Notes: generated by a model not told the origin, from the sequence alone. A stretch of 64,000 nt of DNA from Actinoplanes sp. DH11 (GCF_020873875.1 NZ_JAHWGU010000023.1:62001-126000); one strand, 5' to 3'; shown: positions 1 through 8,308, numbered from the stretch's first letter. Numbers and translations are program-made.

Positions 1-1321
1 CGTTGCGGTCCGGCGTCCATTGCATCGGTGTACGCACACCGTCGCGGTCGCCGAGCCAGATGTTGTCACCCATGCCGATCTCGTCGCCGTAGTAGAGCAC
101 CGGCGAACCGGGCAGCGACAGCAGCATGGCGGTGAACAGTTCGATCTGGTTGCGGTCGTTCTCCAGCAGCGGGGCGAGCCGCCGGCGGATGCCGACGTTC
201 GCCTTCATCCGCGGGTCCTTGGCGTACTCGGAGTACATGTAGTCGCGCTCTTCGTCGGTCACCATCTCGAGCGTCAGCTCGTCGTGGTTCCGCAGGAAGA
301 TGCCCCACTGGGTGTTCTCCGGGATGGCCGGCGTCTGCGCCAGGATCTCCGAGATCGGGAAGCGCGACTCGCGACGCACCGCCATGAAGATGCGCGGCAT
401 CAGCGGGAAGTGGAACGCCATGTGGCACTCGTCGCCGCCGCTGCGCGGGTCGCCGAAGTACTCCACCACGTCCGCCGGCCACTGGTTCGCCTCGGCCAGC
501 AGCACCCGGCCGGGGAACTCGTCGTCGATCACCTTGCGGCAGTGCTTCAGGAACGCGTGGGTGGCCGGCAGGTTCTCGCAGTTGGTGCCCTCCTCCTCGA
601 AGAGGTAGGGGACCGCGTCCAGCCGGAAACCGTCGATGCCGAGATCCAGCCAGAACCGCAGGACGTCGAGCATCGCCTCCTGCACCTTGGGGTTCTCGTA
701 GTTGAGGTCCGGCTGGTGCGAGAAGAACCGGTGCCAGTAGAACTGCCGCCGCACCGGGTCGAACGTCCAGTTCGACTCCTCGGTGTCGACGAAGATGATC
801 CGCGCGTCCTTGTACTTGTCGCTGGTGTCGTTCCAGACGTAGAAGTCGCCGTACGGCCCCTCGGGGTCGTGCCGGGACGCCTGGAACCACGGGTGCGAGT
901 CGGACGTGTGGTTCATGACCAGGTCGGTGATCACCCGGATGCCGCGCTTGTGCGCCGCGTCCAGCAGCGCCACGAAGTCGTCGACCGTGCCGAACTCCGG
1001 CAGCACCTTGTAGAAGTCGCGGATGTCGTAGCCGCCGTCGCGCAGCGGCGAGTCGTAGAACGGCGGCAGCCAGAGGCAGTCCACGCCGAGCCACTGGAGA
1101 TAGTCCAGCCGCTCGATCAGGCCACGCAGGTCGCCGCCACCGTCCGAACCCGAGTCGTAGAAGGCGCGCACGAGCACTTCGTAGAAGACGGCGCGCTGGA
1201 ACCAGGTCCGGTCGGCGGGGAGTGCCCGGGCGTGGCCGAAGTCCTCGGCGTTCGGGTGCTCGACCACACCGTCCTCGGTGTGGCTGCCCTCCGCCGGATC
1301 GTGCTCGCTCGTCAACTCCAT
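1..1321 (-). CDS. treS: Trehalose synthase / maltose alpha-D-glucosyltransferase (partial, C-terminus beyond window)
   Basis: GH13 enzyme that interconverts maltose and trehalose, feeding the GlgE alpha-glucan pathway in the cytoplasm. Read on the minus strand, all GH13 signatures are present: VITDLVMNHTSDSHPWFQ (region I), DGFRLDAVPYLFEEEG with the nucleophile Asp (region II), LLAEANQWP with the acid Glu (region III) and FLRNHDELTLEM (region IV). The TreS-specific PMQWTPDRN stretch lies near the window edge. About 440 codons are visible, and the C-terminal part lies off the left end. The start ATG at 1321 follows a GGGGG-type ribosome site and lies 10 bases after the glgE stop, so the two genes are probably cotranscribed. 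The gene is complete as far as seen. Confidence 0.93.
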   Translation of the reverse strand, partial: MELTSEHDPAEGSHTEDGVVEHPNAEDFGHARALPADRTWFQRAVFYEVLVRAFYDSGSDGGGDLRGLIERLDYLQWLGVDCLWLPPFYDSPLRDGGYDIRDFYKVLPEFGTVDDFVALLDAAHKRGIRVITDLVMNHTSDSHPWFQASRHDPEGPYGDFYVWNDTSDKYKDARIIFVDTEESNWTFDPVRRQFYWHRFFSHQPDLNYENPKVQEAMLDVLRFWLDLGIDGFRLDAVPYLFEEEGTNCENLPATHAFLKHCRKVIDDEFPGRVLLAEANQWPADVVEYFGDPRSGGDECHMAFHFPLMPRIFMAVRRESRFPISEILAQTPAIPENTQWGIFLRNHDELTLEMVTDEERDYMYSEYAKDPRMKANVGIRRRLAPLLENDRNQIELFTAMLLSLPGSPVLYYGDEIGMGDNIWLGDRDGVRTPMQWTPDRN

Positions 1322-1331
1322 CGTGTTCCCC

Positions 1332-3296
1332 CTACCCCGTCTGCACGACGAAGATGTGTGCCGGCTCGACGTACGGGTCGATCCGGACCGCGTTGTACTG
1401 ACCCCACTCGTAGGTCGCCCCGGTGATCTGGTCGACCACGGTGAAGCGCTCGTGCCAGTCCATCCCCAGCGCCGCCATGTCCAGCGTGGTGTTACCCCAC
1501 TGCACGCTGCTGGAGTCGAACGAGCAGATCACCAGGACCGTGTTCCCGGTCTCGGCGTCCCGCTTCGAGAAGCACAGCAAGGAACCGTTGTCGATCTCGT
1601 GGAATCGCAGGTTGCGCAGCCAGTGCAGGGCCGGGTTCTCGTCGCGGATCCGGTTCAGCCGGGTCAGGTACGGCGCGAGCGACCGGCCGGACCGTTCGGC
1701 CGCCGCCCAGTCGCGGGGCTTGAGCTCGAACTTCTCGTTGTCGATGTACTCCTCGGCGCCGGGCCGGGCGACGTGCTCGAACAGCTCGTACCCGGAGTAC
1801 ATCCCCCAGGACGGCGTGAGCATCGACGCCAGGACCGCGCGGATCTTGAACATCGGCGGGCCGCCGTGCTGCAGCGACTCGTGCAGGATGTCCGGCGTGT
1901 TCGGCCAGAAGTTCGGCCGCATCCAGTCCACCGAGGTCAGCAGCTGCTCCATGTACTCGCGCATCTCCCAGGCCGTGGTGCGCCAGGTGAAGTACGTGTA
2001 CGACTGAGTGAAGCCGATCTTGCCGAGCCCGTTCATCATGGCCGGCCGGGTGAAGGCCTCGGCCAGGAACAGCACGTCCGGGTCGGTCTCCTTCACCTTG
2101 GGGATCAGCCACTGCCAGAAGTTGACGGCCTTGGTGTGCGGGTTGTCGACGCGGAAGATCTTGACGCCCGCGTGCACCCAGTGCATCACCACGCGGTACA
2201 CCTCGTCGCGCAGCGCCCGGTAGTCGTTGTCCCAGTTCAGCGGGTAGATGTCCTGGTACTTCTTGGGCGGGTTCTCGGCGTAGGCGATGGTGCCGTCGGC
2301 GCGGGTCGTGAAGAACTCCGGGTGCGACTTCACCCACGGGTGGTCCGGTGCGGCCTGCAGCGCGAGGTCGAGGGCGACCTCCATGCCCAGTTCCTCGGCC
2401 CGCTCCCGGAAGGCGACGAAGTCCTCCAGGGTGCCGAGCTGCGGGTGGATCGCGTCGTGACCGCCCTCGTCGGAGCCGATCGCCCACGGCGAGCCGACGT
2501 CCTCCGGCCGGGCCACCAGCGTGTTGTTGCGGCCCTTGCGGTTGATCTTGCCGATCGGGTGGATCGGCGGCAGGTAGACGACGTTGAAGCCCATCGCCGC
2601 GACGGCCGGCAGCCGCTCGGCGGCCGTCCGGAACGTGCCGTGCCTGATCGGCGTGGCGTCCGGGCCGACCTCGGCGCCCTCGGAGCGCGGGAAGAACTCG
2701 TACCACGCGGAGTAGAGGGCCCGCTTGCGGTCCACCCAGAGCGCGAACGAGCGGGTGGTGGTCACCAGCTGCCGCACCGGGTTGTGCCAGAGCAGCTCCT
2801 CCAGGTCCAGTCCCGGCGTGACCCGGGCGAACAGGGAGCGCTGATCGTCACGGAGCGCGGCGGCCGCGGCGCGGACCCGCTCCTCGTCGGCGTGCGGGAC
2901 GACCTTGGCGGCCAGGTCGAGCAGCTCCGCGCCCTCGGCCAGGTCGTTCGCCAGGTCCTCGAGGCCCTGTCCGGCGCCGACCTTCTTGACCACCGCGTCC
3001 CGCCACGTCCGGTAAGGGTCGTCGAAGGCCTCCACGGTGAACGTCCACCGGCCCACCGAGTCGGGCCGGATCGTGGCGTGCCATTTGTCGAGGCCCGGTT
3101 CGCCGGGGGTCATGCGCGTGAAGGGCTTGGTCTCACCGTCGGGACCGCGCCATACCACGTTCACGCCGAGCGCGTGATGTCCTTCGCGATAGGACACCGC
3201 GGAAACCGGGACCAGTTCGTCTACCACCGCCTTCGCGGGGTAGCGGCCACCGGACACAGCCGGTGTCACGTCTTCGATGGGGAAGCGACCGGTCAT
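1332..3296 (-). CDS. glgE: Alpha-1,4-glucan:maltose-1-phosphate maltosyltransferase GlgE
   Basis: Transfers maltosyl units from maltose 1-phosphate to linear alpha-glucan in the cytoplasm (GH13_3). The protein is 654 aa with the ATG at 3296, which follows GGTGGAG. It begins MTGRFPIEDVTPAV like known GlgE proteins and has a usual GlgE length (about 650-700 aa). Visible signatures include the N-terminal beta-sandwich (YPAKAVVDELVPVSAV), GFNVVYLPPIHPIGKINRKG, IFRVDNPHTKA with the nucleophile Asp, and LFLAEAFTRP with the acid Glu. It is directly followed by treS. The reading frame stays open for about 200 more codons upstream, with an in-frame ATG at 3680, but there is no good ribosome site there, so I use 3296. 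Confidence 0.95.
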   Translation of the reverse strand: MTGRFPIEDVTPAVSGGRYPAKAVVDELVPVSAVSYREGHHALGVNVVWRGPDGETKPFTRMTPGEPGLDKWHATIRPDSVGRWTFTVEAFDDPYRTWRDAVVKKVGAGQGLEDLANDLAEGAELLDLAAKVVPHADEERVRAAAAALRDDQRSLFARVTPGLDLEELLWHNPVRQLVTTTRSFALWVDRKRALYSAWYEFFPRSEGAEVGPDATPIRHGTFRTAAERLPAVAAMGFNVVYLPPIHPIGKINRKGRNNTLVARPEDVGSPWAIGSDEGGHDAIHPQLGTLEDFVAFRERAEELGMEVALDLALQAAPDHPWVKSHPEFFTTRADGTIAYAENPPKKYQDIYPLNWDNDYRALRDEVYRVVMHWVHAGVKIFRVDNPHTKAVNFWQWLIPKVKETDPDVLFLAEAFTRPAMMNGLGKIGFTQSYTYFTWRTTAWEMREYMEQLLTSVDWMRPNFWPNTPDILHESLQHGGPPMFKIRAVLASMLTPSWGMYSGYELFEHVARPGAEEYIDNEKFELKPRDWAAAERSGRSLAPYLTRLNRIRDENPALHWLRNLRFHEIDNGSLLCFSKRDAETGNTVLVICSFDSSSVQWGNTTLDMAALGMDWHERFTVVDQITGATYEWGQYNAVRIDPYVEPAHIFVVQTG

Positions 3297-3864
3297 GATC
3301 TCCACCGTAGTCAGAGGGGCGCGAGAGGACTCGGCGACCGGAAAAACCACCGCCGGCGTCCTATGACTTCTCCGCAGTGGAGGAAATGAAACCGGCCGAC
3401 CGCCGATGCGTCTCAACCTACCGGAGACCTCTTGGCGCGGCGCATCCAGACGCGGCCACGCACCGCCGGAAAACACGACAAGTTCACCTGTACGCAACAG
3501 TCGCTCGTCACGGACAGTAGGCACCTCGGGGACAGCTCCAGCCGGCAGCACCACATCGCCGGCCCGCCGCCCCCGCACCACCGCGGCCGGTCCGGGCAAC
3601 GCCACCTCGGCGAACGGCGCCCGGAGGTTCGCCACCCGGATCCGGGTCCACGCGAGCGGTGGGATGTCCGTCACGTTCATCACGAAAAGTCCGCCGGGTC
3701 GCGATCCGCGGGCCAAGCCGGACGCGATCCGCGCGGTCAGAGGAGCGGAACGGTTGCCCTGCGTTGCCATCGAGGAACCCAGCTCAAGACCCGTACCGGG
3801 CGGCCGAGCTATACCCCTGACGCCAACCGAACACGGTGGGCGCCTGAGCAGGAGGTTTACTTCA
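3297..3864. other. Divergent intergenic region between glgE and an unknown gene
   Basis: This 568-base gap separates glgE (minus) from the gene starting at 3865 (plus), so it should hold both promoters. No RNA gene or recognisable operator was seen. Frames are open on both strands because of base composition. The part nearest 3500-3680 on the minus strand has GC-rich third codon positions in the glgE frame, so a longer GlgE N-terminus cannot be excluded. Confidence 0.5.
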
Positions 3865-4479
3865 GTGGCCGGACCGTCGACCGCTCTGTCCCCGGTGATC
3901 GCCGCCAGCACCCACTGGCTGGCCCGCGCCTACCCCGGTGGCGAGTCCAACACGGTCGCGCACACCCTCGCCGAGCTGCAGGCCCGTCAGGCGATCACGG
4001 TGGCGGCCTGGCTGCGGTACCCGACCGAGGTCGACGCGGCACTCGTCGCCATCGCCGGCCCCGGCGGCTCGGCCCTGCTCGACTGGAAGGCCGGCAGCGA
4101 GCCCGAGGACGAGTTCGCCGACGGCGAGGGCTGGCGCACCTGGGTCGACGAGGTCGTCGTCAGCTGGGCGGCCTGCCTGCTCGCCGACCCGATGCTGGCC
4201 CGCCGCGGCGTCGACTCGGTGATCGCCGCCATGCCGATCCCGGAGCCCCGGCCCCGCCCGCACGGCCGTCGCGCCGGTGGCCTGCCCAACGAGTTCCGCC
4301 GCCTGCTGTCCCCGGACGCCCGCGACCGCGAGGCCGCCACGCTCCTGCGCCACCCCGACCTGCTCGAGCCCATCGCCGCCATGCACCGCGACGCCCTGCT
4401 CTACCTGCTGGATGCTGAGCCTGCTGGCCTCGCTGAGTCGGCTGGCCTCGCTCCGCTCGGCGAGGATCGCGCCCTCTGA
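3865..4479 (+). CDS. Hypothetical protein, 204 aa
   Basis: I do not recognise the family. The GTG at 3865 is chosen because AGGAGG lies 9 bases upstream; the frame is open further but without a ribosome site. The protein is soluble and rich in Ala and Leu, with helical stretches (STHWLARAYPGG, VAHTLAELQARQAITVAAWL, WVDEVVVSWAACLLADPMLA) and a basic patch PRPRPHGRRAG. There is no signal peptide, membrane segment or cysteine motif. The last codons, from about residue 194 (GLAPLGEDRAL), are written by a repeated DNA module that also lies behind the sigma factor at 6918. The native C-terminus may therefore have been replaced or extended by a repeat. Confidence 0.7.
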   Translation: MAGPSTALSPVIAASTHWLARAYPGGESNTVAHTLAELQARQAITVAAWLRYPTEVDAALVAIAGPGGSALLDWKAGSEPEDEFADGEGWRTWVDEVVVSWAACLLADPMLARRGVDSVIAAMPIPEPRPRPHGRRAGGLPNEFRRLLSPDARDREAATLLRHPDLLEPIAAMHRDALLYLLDAEPAGLAESAGLAPLGEDRAL

Positions 4480-4498
4480 GTCGGTGTCGAGGGCACCG
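4446..4498 (+). repeat. 3' stem-loop module, copy A
   Basis: About 53 bases, from CCTCGCTCCGCTCGGCG to GAGGGCACCG, recur at 6938-6989 with only a few changes. It overlaps the stop codon of the 204-aa gene. An inverted repeat pairs 4465-4474 with 4501-4510 (10 bp, GATCGCGCCC/GGGCGCGATC), so it can act as a transcription end signal. Confidence 0.7.
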
Positions 4499-4539
4499 AC
4501 GGGCGCGATCCGGATCTGGTTGCGCTTGACCCCTGAACG

Positions 4540-4583
4540 AGCAAGGCCGGTGCCCTCTGTCCTCCTGGGGTGCCGGCCTTGCT
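4540..4583. terminator. Bidirectional hairpin between convergent genes
   Basis: A perfect 11-bp stem (AGCAAGGCCGG at 4540-4550 with CCGGCCTTGCT at 4573-4583) is followed by a T-rich stretch. It sits between the convergent 204-aa gene and the PPOX gene and probably terminates both. Confidence 0.7.
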
Positions 4584-4628
4584 TTGTTGCGCTGTGTTCG
4601 TGTTCTTTCTCGGTCAGTCGTTTCTTGG

Positions 4629-5096
4629 TCAGTCTTCGGCGAGGCGGGGTGGGAAGCCGCCGGTGGCGATCGGGCCCCAGGACTCGATTGTCACGCGGAT
4701 CAGGCACTTGCCCTGGTCCCGCATGGCCTGGCGGTACTCGTCCCAGTCCGAGTGCTCGCCCGAGATCACCCGGAAGTACTCCACCAGCGGCTCGACCGCG
4801 TCCGGCAGGTCGATGACCTCGGCGACGCCGTCCACCTGCACCCACGGGCCGTTCCACTCGTCCGACAGGACGCAGAGGGTGACCCGCGGGTCGCGGCGGA
4901 TGTTCGCCACCTTGGCCCGCTCCGGGTAACTGGAGATGACGATCCGGCCGTCGGCGTCCACGCCGCAGGTGTTCGGCGAGGACTGCGGCCGGCCGTCCTT
5001 GCGGGTGGTCATCAGGATCGCGTGATGCCGGGGACGCAGGAACTCGACCAGTTCCGCCCGGCCGACCCGGTTGTTCGTCGCGATGGTGCGCGCCAT
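4629..5096 (-). CDS. PPOX-class (F420/FMN) pyridoxamine-5'-phosphate-oxidase-like protein
   Basis: 155-aa split-barrel flavin/deazaflavin protein. The pattern HHAILMTTRKDGRPQSSPN, then GRIVISSYPERAKVANIRRD and WVQVDGVAEVIDLPD, is typical of the actinobacterial F420-dependent PPOX family (Rv1155-like), which reduces or binds small ligands in the cytoplasm. The substrate cannot be read from sequence. The start is ATG 5096 (MARTIATNN). An upstream in-frame ATG at 5153 would add residues that run into the ppgK stop region. It lies 13 bases after ppgK on the same strand, so cotranscription is likely. Confidence 0.85.
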   Translation of the reverse strand: MARTIATNNRVGRAELVEFLRPRHHAILMTTRKDGRPQSSPNTCGVDADGRIVISSYPERAKVANIRRDPRVTLCVLSDEWNGPWVQVDGVAEVIDLPDAVEPLVEYFRVISGEHSDWDEYRQAMRDQGKCLIRVTIESWGPIATGGFPPRLAED

Positions 5097-5109
5097 GACT
5101 CCGTACCCC

Positions 5110-5913
5110 TCAGTCCCGTGCGGCCTGGGCCGCCGCATCCACCTGGATCGCACCCGGGTCCTGCCCGCCCGGGCCCTGCGCGGCCTGCTCGGCGCTGACC
5201 GCCGCGCCGATGATGCCGGCGTTGTTGAGCAGTGTGGCCGCGACCATCGGGGTGCGGATGTCGATCAGCGGGAAGAACTTCTCCGACTTCTTGCTGACAC
5301 CGCCGCCGATGATGAACAGACGCGGCGCCAGCAGCATCTCGATGTGCCGCAGGTAGCGCTCGACGCGGGGCGCCCACTGCTCCCAGGAGAGCTCCTTGCT
5401 CTCCCGGATGCGGTCGGCGGCGAGCAGCTCGGCGTCCTTGCCGTCGATCTCGACGTGGCCCAGCTCGGTGTTGGGGATCAGCACGCCGTCGAGGAAGAGC
5501 GCGGTGCCGATGCCGGTGCCGAGGGTGACCATCATGATCAGGCCGGACTGGTCGCGGCCGGCGCCGAACGCCACCTCGGCGGCGCCCGCCGCGTCGGCGT
5601 CGTTGAGCACGGTGACCGGCTTGCCCAGCCGCCGGGCGAAGAGCTGGGCGGCGGGCGCGTCCAGCCAGGACCTGTCCACGTTCGCCGCGGTGCGGGTCAC
5701 GCCGTCCACCACGACGCCGGGGAAGGTGATGCCGACGCTGTCGCAGTCGCCGAACTTCTCGGCGACCTCCGCCACCGCCTCGACGACGCCGTCCACGGTC
5801 GCCGGCTGGGGGGTGGGCACGCGGAACCGCTCGCCGAGCAGCTCACCACGCACCGTGTCGACCGGGGCGCCTTTCACACCGGAGCCGCCGATGTCGATGC
5901 CGAGGATGGTCAT
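5110..5913 (-). CDS. ppgK: Polyphosphate glucokinase (ROK family)
   Basis: Phosphorylates glucose using polyphosphate (and ATP) in the cytoplasm, giving glucose 6-phosphate. The 267-aa length fits the family. The phosphate-binding loop LGIDIGGSGVKGAPVD is at the N-terminus, followed by GITFPGVVVDG, VLNDADAAGAAE with the catalytic Asp, and TLGTGIGTALFLDG. A PNTELGHVEIDGKDAE segment matches PpgK enzymes rather than general ROK repressors. No helix-turn-helix precedes it. The start is ATG 5913 (MTILGID). The C-terminal tail is rich in Ala/Gln/Gly and looks disordered. It is the upstream member of a probable two-gene operon with the PPOX gene. Confidence 0.92.
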   Translation of the reverse strand: MTILGIDIGGSGVKGAPVDTVRGELLGERFRVPTPQPATVDGVVEAVAEVAEKFGDCDSVGITFPGVVVDGVTRTAANVDRSWLDAPAAQLFARRLGKPVTVLNDADAAGAAEVAFGAGRDQSGLIMMVTLGTGIGTALFLDGVLIPNTELGHVEIDGKDAELLAADRIRESKELSWEQWAPRVERYLRHIEMLLAPRLFIIGGGVSKKSEKFFPLIDIRTPMVAATLLNNAGIIGAAVSAEQAAQGPGGQDPGAIQVDAAAQAARD

Positions 5914-6076
5914 CCGTTGTTTCCGTTCTTCCGCTCGGGTGTTCGGATGGTGTCTACCACGCAGGGCCGACATTGAATCCCGCGCTCACCGGACCGGGAG
6001 CGCCCGACACTCTAGGATGAACTCGGTGCGTAATTACCGCATTCACGCAACGTCACTCATACTTTCAGCTAGGCGC

Positions 6077-6097
6077 CGCTAGCCTTCTCGGCTAGCG
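6077..6097. promoter_or_regulatory. Perfect small palindrome upstream of the sigma-factor gene
   Basis: CGCTAGCC at 6077-6084 pairs with GGCTAGCG at 6090-6097 around a 5-base loop, 65 bases before the sigma-factor start. It could be an operator or a leader hairpin; nothing in the sequence decides which. Confidence 0.4.
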
Positions 6098-6162
6098 TTG
6101 CATCTCAGAACGGTCGCCGCTCGCGGGCACGGCTCTCTGCCCGTCTGATGGAGGACCACGTC

Positions 6163-6918
6163 ATGACCCTTCTCGACACGGCGCCCAGCAGCGCCGCCCA
6201 ACTGCTCGACACCCTGGCCACCGCGCCGCCCGGGCGCCGCGCCAAACTCCGCGACCAGGTCATCGAGGCCTGGCTTCCGCTGGCTCGTCACCTGGCGCAC
6301 CGGTATTCGGGGCGGGGTGAGCCCACCGATGATCTGATTCAGACGGCGACGGTGGGTTTGATCAAGGCGGTGGACAAGTTCGACCCGGAGCGTGGGGTCG
6401 ACTTCGCGGGGTATGCGATTCCGACGATCATCGGTGAGATCAAGCGGCATTTCCGGGACCGGACGTGGTCGGTGCGGGTGCCGCGGCGGTTGCAGGAGTT
6501 GCGGCTGGCGATCACCGAGGCGAACAGCACGCTGACGCATTCGCTGGGGCGCTCGCCGACGGTGCCGGACATCGCGGCGCATCTGGGTATCTCCGAGGAG
6601 GAGGTCCTGGAGGGGCTGGAGGGTGCTCGGGCGTACAACGCGACGAGTCTGTCCACGCCGATCTCGGCGGACGGCAACACCGAGCTGGGTGACACCCTCG
6701 GTGGTGAGGACCACGAGTACGAGATCGCGGAGACGCGGGTGGCTCTCGGGCCGGCGCTGGCGATGCTCGACGAGCGTGAGCAGAAGATTCTGACGCTGCG
6801 GTTCTACGGCAACCTGACCCAGTCGCAGATCGCCGACCAGATCGGGATCTCGCAGATGCACGTCTCCCGGCTGCTGACCAAGGCCCTGACCAAGCTCCGC
6901 CGCCACCTGGAGATGTAG
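6163..6918 (+). CDS. RNA polymerase sigma factor, SigB/SigF family
   Basis: 251-aa group 3 sigma-70 factor of the actinobacterial stress/development type. Region 2 (LARHLAHRYSGRGEPTDDLIQTATVGLIKAVDKFD), which contacts the -10 element, is followed by the family hallmark EIKRHFRDRTWSVRVPRRLQ. Region 3 comes next, and region 4 has the helix-turn-helix SQIADQIGISQMHVSRLL. ATG 6163 is chosen over the ATG at 6148 because GGAGGA lies between them at the right distance. Such factors are normally held by RsbW-like anti-sigma kinases, but none is adjacent. A paralogous sigma factor with an extra STAS domain lies at 53272. A stem-loop module follows the stop. Confidence 0.93.
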   Translation: MTLLDTAPSSAAQLLDTLATAPPGRRAKLRDQVIEAWLPLARHLAHRYSGRGEPTDDLIQTATVGLIKAVDKFDPERGVDFAGYAIPTIIGEIKRHFRDRTWSVRVPRRLQELRLAITEANSTLTHSLGRSPTVPDIAAHLGISEEEVLEGLEGARAYNATSLSTPISADGNTELGDTLGGEDHEYEIAETRVALGPALAMLDEREQKILTLRFYGNLTQSQIADQIGISQMHVSRLLTKALTKLRRHLEM

Positions 6919-6937
6919 TCGGTTGCTGGGTATACGG

Positions 6938-6989
6938 CCTCGCTCCGCTCGGCGGCATCGCGCCCTTTGAGTCGATGACGAGGGCACCG
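6938..6989 (+). repeat. 3' stem-loop module, copy B
   Basis: Second copy of the module at 4446-4498, here starting 19 bases behind the sigma-factor stop codon. It shares the CCTCGCTCCGCTCGGCG start and the GAGGGCACCG end, with scattered substitutions and a small deletion. Confidence 0.7.
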
Positions 6990-7048
6990 GAATCGACCAC
7001 GGCTTCGCCTGGCCGATTTCGGCACCCTCGTCATCGACGGCGCGATGC
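6955..7048 (+). terminator. Long imperfect stem-loop after the sigma-factor gene
   Basis: GCATCGCGCC (6955-6964) pairs with GGCGCGATGC (7039-7048), and GTCGATGACGAGGG (6971-6984) pairs with CCCTCGTCATCGAC (7025-7038), with only a 6-base bulge on the left arm. This is a 24-bp stem around a 40-base loop, probably a terminator or an RNA-stabilising 3' structure. Confidence 0.65.
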
Positions 7049-7133
7049 GACTGGGGTTGCGGTCACACCACGGTGAGCTTGGGCGGTCTGTCAGTGGTTG
7101 ACCTGGGTTTGTGGGCGCGGGGGACGGCTCCGC

Positions 7134-7183
7134 GGACTACAGGCGCGCGGCGGGGTGCGGACTACAGGCGCGCGGCGGGGTGC
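7134..7183 (+). repeat. 25-bp perfect tandem duplication
   Basis: The unit GGACTACAGGCGCGCGGCGG plus GGTGC is present twice, head to tail (7134-7158 and 7159-7183), without mismatch. It lies in non-coding DNA and suggests recent slippage or duplication. Confidence 0.85.
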
Positions 7184-7266
7184 CGCGCGCGGCTCTCGTT
7201 GTGGTCCGGGTGGTGTCGAGCAGTGCTGCGGTGGGTTCGCGCAGCGTCCCGGCCCGCCTTCTCGGT

Positions 7267-7356
7267 CCGCGCGGCGGTGTTGATCTGCTAGCGATGCGAA
7301 ATCGCGGTTTTGACCCCTTGATCACAGCGATTTCGTAGCGCTAGCTGATCAACATC
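7267..7356 (+). repeat. 90-bp dispersed inverted-repeat element, copy 1
   Basis: The element begins CCGCGCGGCGGT and has a 75-bp core (7279-7353) made of two arms that are near-perfect reverse complements (GTTGATCTGCTAGCG... and ...CGCTAGC-GATCAAC) around a loop with TTTTGACCCCTTGATCA. A copy in the opposite orientation lies at 30568-30657 and differs at only two of 90 positions. No protein-coding capacity was seen. Confidence 0.85.
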
Positions 7357-7687
7357 GTGATACCGGCGGGCTTGGTAGGGCTTCTGGGCGCGGCGCGCGG
7401 TGAAGAGGGCTACACGGCGGGAGGTGAAGGGGGCCTCGCGGCGGTGGTGCGATGCTGCTGCCGGAACGGCGGGTGACCGGGGCCGGGCCGGCGCCGGAAG
7501 CAGCAGGCGGACAAGTCTCACTGAGGGCACGAAACCAGTCGTACCGTGAGTCCCGCCCGCCACTTCCGATGTCAGCTGATCACCGGCCAACTGAGCTGAT
7601 CAAGCCGCACAGTCATACCGAGCCAGTCGTACCGAGCCAGGCGATCGAGCAGTTCCCGGCTGGGACGATTCACGCGGTGACGGGGGG

Positions 7688-8308
7688 TCACTGGGCTCCG
7701 GAGGCCTGCCAGTTCAGGCGGACCAGCAGGGCTCGGGCCTCGTCGGCGACCTCGGCGTCGGCGAGGACGGCGTACTGGGCGGCCTGCAGGGAGCTGCGCG
7801 ACGTGAAGTCGCGGCGGCCGCCGGTCGCGGCGTGCGCGATGGCGCCGAAGATGGCGCCCCAGACCGCGCCGACGAGGACCGTGGTCAGGATGACGCCGAC
7901 CCAGCCGGTGTCGCTGAAGATGCCGAACAGCAGGCCGATGAAGAGACCGAACCAGGCGCCGCTGGCCGCGCCCGCGGCCGCAGCCCGGCCGACGGTGAGC
8001 CGGCCCAGCACGTTCTCCACGAGGCGCAGGTCGGTGCCGATGATCGAGGTTCGCTCCACCGGGAACTTGTTGTCCGACAGGTGGTCGACGGCCTGCTGGG
8101 CCTGCGCGTACTGCGGGTAGGTGCCGACCACGACGGTGGGTCCGGCCGGGCCGGCGCCACCGGTCTGCGCGGGCAGGGCGGGCACGCCGGCCGGTCCGGG
8201 CGGCACCGCGCCGGGGGCCGTCGGGGCGGCGGGTCCCGGGCCGGCGGCGGTCGCCGGGACGGCGTTCGGGACGGGTGTGGTGGGCGAGTCGTTCGATGGA
8301 GTGGTCAT
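7688..8308 (-). CDS. Membrane-associated general-stress protein (YflT-like)
   Basis: 206 aa. The first 60 residues are a Pro/Ala-rich, probably disordered leader. A domain beginning VVVGTYPQYAQAQQAVDHLSD follows, which matches the heat-induced stress protein YflT domain (alpha/beta, no known reaction). Two glycine-rich hydrophobic segments come next (GAWFGLFIGLLFGIFSDTG and VILTTVLVGAVWGAIFGAIA). They form a glycine-zipper-like hairpin, so the protein is probably membrane-bound. It closes with YAVLADAEVADEARALL. The start ATG 8308 has GGGAGG upstream and overlaps the PAP2 stop codon (ATGA), so translation is probably coupled to that gene. Confidence 0.8.
   Translation of the reverse strand: MTTPSNDSPTTPVPNAVPATAAGPGPAAPTAPGAVPPGPAGVPALPAQTGGAGPAGPTVVVGTYPQYAQAQQAVDHLSDNKFPVERTSIIGTDLRLVENVLGRLTVGRAAAAGAASGAWFGLFIGLLFGIFSDTGWVGVILTTVLVGAVWGAIFGAIAHAATGGRRDFTSRSSLQAAQYAVLADAEVADEARALLVRLNWQASGAQ

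Larger units (their letters stand above)
7049..7687. other. Gene-free, repeat-rich stretch
   Basis: No gene with a credible start and codon use was found between the sigma-factor terminator and the stress-protein gene. The stretch holds a 25-bp tandem duplication (7134-7183), a 90-bp palindromic element (7267-7356), and short near-repeats of the type CCAGTCGTACCG near 7535 and 7625. Confidence 0.55.

Noticed and set aside
7267..7356. Insertion sequence
   Set aside because: The element is only 90 bp, with no transposase frame within or near either copy; dispersed palindromic repeat is the safer label.
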